This document shows, in pieces, positions 1-5,716 of a DNA stretch of 27,548 nt. A program made the position numbers and the translations under genes. The stretch comes from Chamaesiphon sp. (GTDB lineage: Bacteria > Cyanobacteriota > Cyanobacteriia > Cyanobacteriales > Chamaesiphonaceae). Position 1 is the first letter of the stretch, and the number at the start of each line of letters is the position of its first letter. The notes beneath the pieces were generated by a model. It was not told the DNA's origin and ran no database searches. It saw only the letters and a list, made by a program, of their open reading frames with translations. The stretch covers positions 1 to 27,548 of the forward strand of contig JAJAYU010000326.1 of the NCBI GenBank assembly GCA_026786125.1. The letters are read 5' to 3'.

Positions 1-3
1 ATT

Positions 4-315
4 ATGGCAAGTCCACTCCTCCAAGATTTAGTCCAGCAATATAATTTACCGATCAATCACCTCGGTAGATTGACAGTTACACCTGATTTTGAATTGGTAG
101 AAATGGCCAATCAGACAGGTAAAATCTACGCATCTGGCTCGATTACCTTAGGTAATTATTATGCACCTGTAGATAGTTTTCTCGGATTGCAATATGCTGC
201 ATTTCAGATTGTTCAGGATCTATTAGCTCGGAATGCAACTGAACTGAAACCATTAGTTTTAGTGCGCTCCCTCGCTCAATGGTGGAAATGGATCCACAAT
301 CGATCGCCAGATTAG
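4..315 (+). CDS. Conserved hypothetical protein, possibly 5'-truncated by the window edge
   Basis: A 103-residue reading frame opens with ATG three bases after the window edge and ends in TAG. I do not recognise the family. No signal peptide or membrane segment is visible. The protein is mixed alpha/beta, with a short Trp-rich stretch near the C terminus (AQWWKWIH, about residues 91-98). Because only three bases precede the ATG, the true start may lie upstream and the gene may be longer. It is codirectional with the Uma2-family gene but separated from it by 127 bases holding a candidate promoter and a heptad array, so the two are probably not one operon. Coding status is supported by an uninterrupted frame with cyanobacterial-looking codon use. 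Function is unknown. Confidence 0.55.
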   Translation: MASPLLQDLVQQYNLPINHLGRLTVTPDFELVEMANQTGKIYASGSITLGNYYAPVDSFLGLQYAAFQIVQDLLARNATELKPLVLVRSLAQWWKWIHNRSPD

Positions 316-328
316 CTAGATTCAGGCT

Positions 329-337
329 TGTTATAAT
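329..337 (+). promoter_or_regulatory. Candidate extended -10 promoter for the Uma2-family gene
   Basis: TGTTATAAT matches the extended -10 form (TG, one base, TATAAT). No good -35 box is seen 17 bases upstream. A start near 344 would give a leader of about 98 bases that contains the heptad array at 398-425. This is a sequence match only. Confidence 0.4.
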
Positions 338-397
338 TAGATCATCTCACCTTAACGAAAATAAGGGTTCTACACTTCTATCCTCATAACCTAGCTA

Positions 398-425
398 TCA
401 ATTATCAATTATCAATTATCAACTA
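398..425 (+). repeat. Heptanucleotide tandem array (TCAATTA x3 + TCAACTA)
   Basis: Three exact TCAATTA units and a fourth with one change run without a gap. The array ends three bases before the Shine-Dalgarno sequence AAGGAG (429-434) of the next gene. It resembles the short tandemly repeated heptamers (STRR) known from cyanobacteria. Similar heptad arrays occur at several other gene boundaries in this window. Confidence 0.75.
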
Positions 426-442
426 ATTAAGGAGTTTCGATC

Positions 443-1084
443 GTGTACGCAGTTGTTTCGGCAGATCGCATTTCAATTCCACCTGGTTCAGTACTACGAA
501 TTCCTGGTTCGTGGCAAGATTTTTGTCAACTCCGGGATAGTCGGGGCGATGGCTCAATTCCCCGCCTACGTTATCGTCATGGAGAAATTTTATTGATGAG
601 TCCATTACCCAGACACGGACGAGAAGCACATCTGATAGCTAGAATAGTCGAAGTTATTCTAGAGAGTCAAGATCGTAACTACGAGGCATTTACGCCGATT
701 ACGATGGAACTGCCAGATGTGGGCGGTATTGAGCCAGATTATTGTTTTTATATCGATAATTGGCAAGCCGCAGTAGGTAAGGATCGGATCGATTGGAAAG
801 TCGATTTACCACCAGATTTGGCGATTGAAATTGACGTGACTAGTTTCACATCAGAACTAGATTTCCTGCCTTTTAATGTCCCAGAAGTATGGCTATTTAA
901 AAAGTGTCAATTAAAAATCTATCAGTTAGTTGCGGATAAGTATGAAATCAGCCAAGCTAGTCGCTATTTTCCGAATATTGTGATCCAAGAAACGATCAAT
1001 AGTTGTTTCACAACTGCTAGAGAAAAAGGTACTGGAGTGGCAATTAGCGAACTACGTCGATCTTTTCTAAAGCCTAAAACCTAA
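443..1084 (+). CDS. Uma2 family (DUF820) putative endonuclease
   Basis: A 213-residue protein of the Uma2/DUF820 family, a PD-(D/E)XK-nuclease-fold family strongly expanded in cyanobacteria whose biological role is unclear. Visible family features are the HGEILLMSPLPRHGREAHLI stretch (about residues 48-67), the EPDYCFYID segment (about 97-105) and DLAIEIDVTS (about 127-136), where Asp and Glu would form the metal site. The start is GTG: a clear AAGGAG lies 8 bases upstream (429-434) and no in-frame ATG fits better. It stands alone, preceded by its own candidate promoter. The family call is firm; nuclease activity is inferred from the fold. Many copies per genome are usual, so it need not be linked to its neighbours. 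Confidence 0.85.
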   Translation: MYAVVSADRISIPPGSVLRIPGSWQDFCQLRDSRGDGSIPRLRYRHGEILLMSPLPRHGREAHLIARIVEVILESQDRNYEAFTPITMELPDVGGIEPDYCFYIDNWQAAVGKDRIDWKVDLPPDLAIEIDVTSFTSELDFLPFNVPEVWLFKKCQLKIYQLVADKYEISQASRYFPNIVIQETINSCFTTAREKGTGVAISELRRSFLKPKT

Positions 1085-1134
1085 TTAAAAGCCATCCAAA
1101 CTAATACAGAATCTGCTTGACAGGCAAAATACCA

Positions 1135-1497
1135 TCAAAAAAACTTCACACTGTCAACCGCAGTAATTAACTCCGGTAAGATCTCAGCCGCCCAATTTCC
1201 TTCACAACTACGTCCAGTATTTAAGATCAATCGCAAGTTATATTTACTTGGTAATCCTGATACCTGCATCCAAATTAATTCACTTTCAGCTTCACAATCG
1301 ATACTTTCTTCGTCCATCAATTCTGCTTGAATCGATCGCATATTATCAACTAATTGCCCTAGTAAGCGACAGAAATCAGCAAGTTCGGTACTAGTTAGTT
1401 CAAATGCCCAATCGTCGCCACCAACTAATCCTTGATATTCTCCTGCTGGATTCCAACCGATTCGCCATCCAGTGCCAGATTTTAAAACTTTATCCAT
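1135..1497 (-). CDS. DUF1818 family protein
   Basis: A 120-residue soluble protein matching the cyanobacterial/plastid DUF1818 family. The N terminus (KSGTGWRIGWNP, residues 6-17), followed by a GLVGGDDWAFELT segment (about 23-35), is the family's usual opening, and the length is normal. No function is established for the family. It lies downstream of rpoZ on the same strand, separated by 106 bases that contain a degenerate inverted-repeat element, so cotranscription with rpoZ is possible but not shown. The ATG at 1495-1497 fits the conserved N terminus. Confidence 0.8.
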   Translation of the reverse strand: MDKVLKSGTGWRIGWNPAGEYQGLVGGDDWAFELTSTELADFCRLLGQLVDNMRSIQAELMDEESIDCEAESELIWMQVSGLPSKYNLRLILNTGRSCEGNWAAEILPELITAVDSVKFF

Positions 1498-1501
1498 AAA
1501 T

Positions 1502-1592
1502 GTAGGGTGTGTTACTTCGCTGGCGGTAGCCTATCTTCGGTAACTGCATAGCGCACCAAAATTGTTGCAAGAATCTATCCACTCCACCCTAC
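1502..1592. repeat. Inverted-repeat intergenic element
   Basis: GTAGGGTG (1502-1509) and CACCCTAC (1585-1592) are an exact 8-base inverted pair bounding a 91-bp element that fills most of the rpoZ/DUF1818 gap. The interior (GTTACTTCGC, ATAGCGCACC) resembles worn versions of the GTAGGGTGCGTTA-type dispersed palindromes common in cyanobacterial genomes. No reading frame is present. I infer a decayed dispersed repeat. Confidence 0.5.
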
Positions 1593-1603
1593 GATTATAT
1601 TAC

Positions 1604-1840
1604 TTAATCTCCCAAAATCTCTGGCTGAGTGAGTTCGTCAGACATCTCGATGATGGCGCGCATGACGGGTTTGATTGAAGGATCGTCGATATTTTCCGAC
1701 TCATAGCGGTGGCGTTTTTTCGCACGATTTGCTACTTGTACAGTGATTTTATAGCGATTAGAAGCTGCGCCAATCAGTTCCTCTGCCCGATAAGCAATTT
1801 GGATCGAGTCAAAGTGAGAATGGTTACGACGTTGGATCAT
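1604..1840 (-). CDS. rpoZ: DNA-directed RNA polymerase omega subunit
   Basis: A 78-residue omega subunit, which helps assemble and stabilise RNA polymerase by binding beta'. Recognition rests on [20 protein letters not shown] and [13 protein letters not shown], followed by the C-terminal [16 protein letters not shown], all characteristic of cyanobacterial RpoZ. The frame is open further upstream to 1894. I chose the ATG at 1838-1840 because cyanobacterial omega proteins are about 76-78 residues and begin just before the FDS motif; the extra 18 residues ([10 protein letters not shown]...) look like untranslated leader. It is divergent from the GT9 gene and followed on the same strand by the DUF1818 gene. 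Confidence 0.9.
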   Translation of the reverse strand: MIQRRNHSHFDSIQIAYRAEELIGAASNRYKITVQVANRAKKRHRYESENIDDPSIKPVMRAIIEMSDELTQPEILGD

Positions 1841-1981
1841 AGTTATTTTGATACAGTTCTGCCTTCTTTCTAGTGTACCTGAGGAATTCGACAAGTAGTT
1901 AGCAAATTAGTGTCTTTAGCAACAAGCTAGTCCCGATTACTGCTAGAATCGATCGTACAAACAGCAGTAACTTGAGTACAA

Positions 1982-2944
1982 ATGCGTATCCTGGCTCTTG
2001 TCCCTGGTGGAATTAGCGATCAAATCCTGTTCTTCCCCACAATCGATAATCTCAGAGGACGTTACCCAGAGGCAGAAATAGATGTCGTCGTGGAACCGAG
2101 AGCGACGGCAGCATATCGCGTTTCCAAGTCTGTTGACAAGGTAATTTCGTTCGACTTCAAAGATGTAAATGGTCCCGCTGATTGGGGAAACTTGTTAGGT
2201 ATTCTGCGCGATCAAGAGTACGATGTGGCAATGTCTTTGGGTAGACGATTTGGCGTTGGTTTCCTGCTGTGGCTGACAGGTATTCCAGTCAGAATTGGTT
2301 TTGATACTGGCGTTAGCAAGTTATTTCTTTCCAATCCGGTGACGCTCAATCTCGACCAATATGCGGCCCAGATGTATCACGATTTGGTCACAGGTTTGGG
2401 CATAACCGCTCCTTGCCCTGATTTGAGCATAAATGTTCCGAAAGCAGATATTGACTGGGCAGAAGCCGAACAGCAGCGACTGGGCATTAAGGATAGTGGC
2501 TATGTGTTGATCCACGGTGGTGCAAGTCAACTGTCTCAAAAACTGGGGATTGACAAAATTTATCCAGTAATTCAGTGGCAACAAATCATCAAGGATTTGC
2601 AGACTCGTCAACCAAATATACCCGTAGTCATCATTAAAGGCCCTGATGATGGCAAGTTTATCGATTCATTCTTGGCTGTCTGTCCCGATCTCAAAGTAAT
2701 TAGTCCGACTGATATTGGCAAACTCGCAGCAATGATCGCTGGGGCAAACTTGATGCTCTGTACTAATAGTGCGCCGATGCACCTGGCTGTAGCTGTTGGT
2801 ACTTATACGATCGCGTTATTTGGCCCCAGCGATCCCGCTAAACTACTACCTAGTAATGGTCGATCGATCTCAATCAAATCTCGGACGGGTAAAATCGCGG
2901 ATATTCCACCTTCAGATGTGTTAGAGCAGATCTGGAAGGGGTAG
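1982..2944 (+). CDS. Glycosyltransferase family 9 (heptosyltransferase-like) protein
   Basis: A 320-residue GT9 protein, related to ADP-heptose:LPS heptosyltransferases (RfaF/WaaC type). It has the GT-B two-Rossmann arrangement. The N-terminal half opens with RILALVPGGISDQILFFPTI; the C-terminal half carries HLAVAVGTYTIALFGPSDPAK (about residues 267-287), the region that binds the nucleotide sugar. VLIHGGASQ (about 175-183) matches the usual start of the second domain. It would add a sugar to a cell-envelope glycan in the cytoplasm. Cyanobacterial LPS often lacks heptose, so the donor is uncertain. No other envelope-glycan gene is adjacent. The ATG at 1982 fits the conserved N terminus; no strong Shine-Dalgarno is visible. 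Confidence 0.85.
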   Translation: MRILALVPGGISDQILFFPTIDNLRGRYPEAEIDVVVEPRATAAYRVSKSVDKVISFDFKDVNGPADWGNLLGILRDQEYDVAMSLGRRFGVGFLLWLTGIPVRIGFDTGVSKLFLSNPVTLNLDQYAAQMYHDLVTGLGITAPCPDLSINVPKADIDWAEAEQQRLGIKDSGYVLIHGGASQLSQKLGIDKIYPVIQWQQIIKDLQTRQPNIPVVIIKGPDDGKFIDSFLAVCPDLKVISPTDIGKLAAMIAGANLMLCTNSAPMHLAVAVGTYTIALFGPSDPAKLLPSNGRSISIKSRTGKIADIPPSDVLEQIWKG

Positions 2945-3023
2945 ATAGATCTGTTGATTATTGCCTAACTATTATTTCATGTCGGTACCATCATGAATGT
3001 TATCGATCGGAAGGGCAAGTTTT

Positions 3024-3140
3024 GGCGTTGCTGAATTCAGGTATGGTTTTCGGTTTGTGCAACACACCAATTTCTCTAATTCGCAACTTCTATCTCCCAA
3101 CCCGATCACTATCTATTTCATACTCCAATTCAGCAACGCC
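3024..3140. mobile_element. MITE-like non-autonomous element with 8-bp target duplication
   Basis: Terminal inverted repeats at 3024-3045 and 3119-3140 match at 19 of 22 positions, with an unbroken 14-base core (GGCGTTGCTGAATT / AATTCAGCAACGCC). Immediately outside, the exact direct repeat CAAGTTTT occurs at 3016-3023 and 3141-3148, as expected for a target-site duplication. The 117-bp element has no transposase frame. The ends begin GG and contain TGCTG, and the duplication is 8 bp. Both recall IS1-family ends, but that assignment is an inference. The element lies between the GT9 gene and the chemotaxis operon. Confidence 0.8.
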
Positions 3141-3266
3141 CAAGTTTTCATCGTTGGCGTAGTTTGCCGTAGGTAATCAAACTCGCCCAACTTGATCGGC
3201 AAATATCGACTACCGAACCCAACGCTCTAGTAAAAACCCGTGTGTAGATTGCCCCTACCATCAATT

Positions 3267-3297
3267 TTCTGACAAAACCTAAGACTATTCTGACAAA
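3267..3297 (+). promoter_or_regulatory. Paired direct repeat, candidate operator for the chemotaxis operon
   Basis: TTCTGACAAA occurs exactly at 3267-3276 and 3288-3297. The copies start 21 bases apart, two helical turns, so they face the same side of DNA, a layout typical of paired activator or repressor sites. They lie about 110-140 bases upstream of the PatA-like gene. I see no convincing -35/-10 pair nearby. The rest of the 2945-3405 gap outside this repeat and the MITE shows no other structure. Confidence 0.4.
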
Positions 3298-3405
3298 TGT
3301 CGATCTTTCCATCCTAGTGGGGAAATATAGGTAGAGGACATAGATTAATTCTGAATTTTCAATTTTAAGTCCCACCCCTTGTCCACTAAGCCATGAGTTC
3401 GAGCC

Positions 3406-4671
3406 ATGAATCAAGGTTCTAGCAGCGTTGCTGATACCGAAAGAACGTTAAACCCGATCAAGTTGTTAGAGCAATTAGCGACTTCCCAAGCAAAAGGTTG
3501 TTTACGCATTACGTCCAATGATGTGGTGTGGTTACTTTACTTTTACGAAGGTAAGCTATTTTATGCGAATCATTCCCTTGAACCGATCGAGCGGCTCGAA
3601 CAACATCTGCGGCGGATTAGTCCGATTGTCTTAGCAAATCAGGTTTACACCGATTTGCGCGATCAGTTGAAAGAGGCAAATTTGGAGGCTACTTATCCAA
3701 GTTTGGACTATCAGGCAATTCGCTGGTTGATCGCTCAGGGACACATTTCTGAACAGACTGCGGGTACGTTAGTCAAGCATATTACCAAAGAGGTACTTCA
3801 GTCTTATCTGTTGTTGACTACAGGTACTAGTGACTTGATTGCACGAGAAACAGCTTTCCCAATTTGGTGGAGTGGCAATTTCTTGTTTGTTACGAAAGAA
3901 TGTCAAACAGAATTGCAAGCTTGGCAAGCATTACAACCCGCGATCAAATCGCCTTATCAACGTCCTTATTTGATCAATGTCGAACATCCATTGCTCACAC
4001 CAGATGTCAAGGCAAAGTTGAGCAAGATTTTGATTGGGTTTAGCTTTAGGCAATTATCGCTGCTACTCAAACAAGATGAACTCACAGTTGCCAATAATCT
4101 CTATCGGTTGATTAGTAACCAGATTGTCGGATTGCGCCCACCCCAGCCACCATTCGATCGATTACACAAGCTGTATGCAGCCGGATCGGATAAGGATCGC
4201 TTTGACGAGCAATCCCAATCAGTCACGGATACTCTCTCAGCAGTCAATCCCGATCATCATAGTTCAACTACAACTGGAGATTTAGCCCAACTAACAACTT
4301 ATAAGATTGCTTGTGTTGATGATAGCCCAACAATTTTACGGGAAATAAATCGCTTTTTGGATGGGGATAGTTTCAAGGTATTTCCAATTGTTGATTCGGG
4401 TACAGCTTTAATGAAAATCATCCGAATCAATCCTGACATTATTTTATTAGATGTGGGGATGCCAACGATCGATGGTTATAAATTGTGCTCAATGTTGCGA
4501 AAGCATCCAGCCTTTAAAAAGACTCCAATCGTAATGGTAACTGGGAATACAGGCATTATTGATCGAGCTAAAGCAAAAATGGCTGGCTCGACTGACTATA
4601 TGACCAAACCATTTACCCAATCAGGTTTGATCCAAATGGTGTCCAGTCATTTAATGACAGATAATAATTAA
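3406..4671 (+). CDS. PatA-like response regulator (DUF4388 region + REC), PixG/PilG type
   Basis: A 421-residue PatA-family regulator and first gene of a Pix/Pil-type chemotaxis operon. Residues 1-250 match the PatA N-terminal (DUF4388-like) region; a low-complexity linker (about 260-298) leads to a C-terminal receiver domain (about 300-419). The receiver has the acidic pair in VDDSP, the phosphoacceptor Asp349 (ILLDVGMP), the Thr in MVTGN and Lys401 (MTKPF), so it should be phosphorylatable. In Synechocystis, PixG and PilG in this position act with CheY-like partners on type IV pilus motors. No DNA-binding domain is visible. The CheY gene follows after 25 bases. An out-of-frame ATG at 3393 was rejected in favour of the ATG at 3406. 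Whether the role is phototaxis, general motility or hormogonium motility cannot be told from sequence. Confidence 0.85.
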   Translation: MNQGSSSVADTERTLNPIKLLEQLATSQAKGCLRITSNDVVWLLYFYEGKLFYANHSLEPIERLEQHLRRISPIVLANQVYTDLRDQLKEANLEATYPSLDYQAIRWLIAQGHISEQTAGTLVKHITKEVLQSYLLLTTGTSDLIARETAFPIWWSGNFLFVTKECQTELQAWQALQPAIKSPYQRPYLINVEHPLLTPDVKAKLSKILIGFSFRQLSLLLKQDELTVANNLYRLISNQIVGLRPPQPPFDRLHKLYAAGSDKDRFDEQSQSVTDTLSAVNPDHHSSTTTGDLAQLTTYKIACVDDSPTILREINRFLDGDSFKVFPIVDSGTALMKIIRINPDIILLDVGMPTIDGYKLCSMLRKHPAFKKTPIVMVTGNTGIIDRAKAKMAGSTDYMTKPFTQSGLIQMVSSHLMTDNN

Positions 4672-4696
4672 AAAATACAGGGGAGAGTTAAATAAA

Positions 4697-5059
4697 ATGG
4701 TTAAGGTTTTAGTAGTTGAAGATACGCCGTCAGAAATGAAATTGATGACTCTATATCTCAAAGATAATGGCTACCAAGTTGTCTCAGCGAATAATGCCAA
4801 AGATGGTTTAAATTTGGTAGACAAAGAAAAGCCAGATGTAGTGATCACTGATGTAGTGATGGAAGGAATGAACGGATTTGAATTTTGTCGGATATTGAAA
4901 AGAAATCCCGATACTTCCAAAATTCCGGTAATTGCTTGTACCTCTCGCGATCAAGATCTCGATAAATTATGGGGCAAGAAACAAGGCGTAGATGTCTATG
5001 TGACCAAGCCTTATTCTCAGGACGATATTATCAATGCTGTTAAGTCAGTTGCTAATTAG
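4697..5059 (+). CDS. CheY-like single-domain response regulator, PixH/PilH type
   Basis: A 120-residue stand-alone receiver. The key residues are all present: Glu8/Asp9 of the acidic pocket (VVEDTP), phosphoacceptor Asp52 (VITDVVMEGMNG), Thr82 (ACTSRD) and Lys104 (YVTKPYS). It should accept phosphate from the CheA encoded three genes downstream. A strong GGGGAG sequence (4680-4685) sits at proper spacing before the ATG at 4697. It follows the PatA-like gene by 25 bases and is second in the operon, exactly where pixH, pilH and hmpB lie in characterised cyanobacterial loci. Its stop codon overlaps by one base the first unit of an inverted heptad array. Confidence 0.9.
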   Translation: MVKVLVVEDTPSEMKLMTLYLKDNGYQVVSANNAKDGLNLVDKEKPDVVITDVVMEGMNGFEFCRILKRNPDTSKIPVIACTSRDQDLDKLWGKKQGVDVYVTKPYSQDDIINAVKSVAN

Positions 5060-5181
5060 GGGATAGGGAATAGAGATTAGGGAATAGCAAAATCCACGAT
5101 CGGAAGTCAAATATCTACTATGCCTTAATCTTGAAACACTATCCCCTAGCCCCTATTCCCTATCCCCTATCCCCTATCCCC
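5059..5181. repeat. Inverted pair of heptad arrays between CheY and CheW genes
   Basis: The left array (5059-5086) is four units: GGGGATA, GGGAATA, GAGATTA, GGGAATA. The right array (5140-5181) is six units of the opposite strand type: TATCCCC, TAGCCCC, TATTCCC and then three exact TATCCCC. An exact 15-base inverted repeat links 5059-5073 with 5153-5167. The left array begins on the last base of the CheY stop codon; the right ends one base before the CheW ATG at 5183. RNA from here could form a long hairpin that would pair through the CheW translation-initiation region. Confidence 0.85.
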
Positions 5182-5182
5182 C

Positions 5183-5662
5183 ATGAGCACCTTAACCCCA
5201 ACTAAACGAAAAACGACTGGCGAGATGTTTTTGCGACTCCAGCTCGATCGACAGACTACTGCGGTTGTTCCGATGCTGCAAACTCAAGAAGCGATCGTTT
5301 TACCTGCGGGTAGAGTGTCCGTAGTACCCAATTTGCCCTCTGCGGTGATGGGTTTATTTAACCGTCGCAGCAGCTTGTTGTGGTTGGTGGATTTGCCAGA
5401 GATTCTTGGACTAGAGCCGATCAACAGGCACGTTCAGAGCTATGATGTCGCCCTGCTCAAGGTCGGGCAAACACCCCTAGCTGTGGCAGTTCGATCGATC
5501 CTGGGCGTAACCAGATTTGCTAAGGACGAAATTTCTTCACCAATCGGCAGTTTCAATCCGGCTTTTACTCCTTATCTAAATGGCTGGATTTTGCGAAATC
5601 AGGAACTGGTACTGGTGTTGGATCCAGAAGCAATTGTTAATGCAAAAGTGTTAAATGATTAA
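5183..5662 (+). CDS. CheW-like coupling protein, PixI/PilI type
   Basis: A 159-residue CheW-domain protein that should bridge the operon's receptor and CheA kinase on the inner face of the membrane. The CheW fold is recognisable from the segments LPAGRVSVVPNLPSAVMGLF, RRSSLLWLVDLPEILGL and ILRNQELVLVLDPEAI. Length is normal for cyanobacterial PixI/PilI proteins. No Shine-Dalgarno is present; instead three exact TATCCCC heptads end one base before the ATG, which may affect translation. It is third in the operon, 54 bases before the receptor gene. Confidence 0.85.
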   Translation: MSTLTPTKRKTTGEMFLRLQLDRQTTAVVPMLQTQEAIVLPAGRVSVVPNLPSAVMGLFNRRSSLLWLVDLPEILGLEPINRHVQSYDVALLKVGQTPLAVAVRSILGVTRFAKDEISSPIGSFNPAFTPYLNGWILRNQELVLVLDPEAIVNAKVLND

Positions 5663-5716
5663 CTCTTTGGGGTGATTTCAAACCAATCAATTATATAAAA
5701 ATTACAGCATCTACCT

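Noticed and set aside
1841..1894. N-terminal extension of rpoZ to 1894
   Set aside because: The extra 18 residues are not part of the recognisable omega protein, and the shorter form matches normal length.
3148..3414. Minus-strand 88-codon frame upstream of the PatA-like gene
   Set aside because: It begins inside the PatA-like coding region, ends at the MITE target duplication, has no homology I recognise and covers the likely regulatory region.
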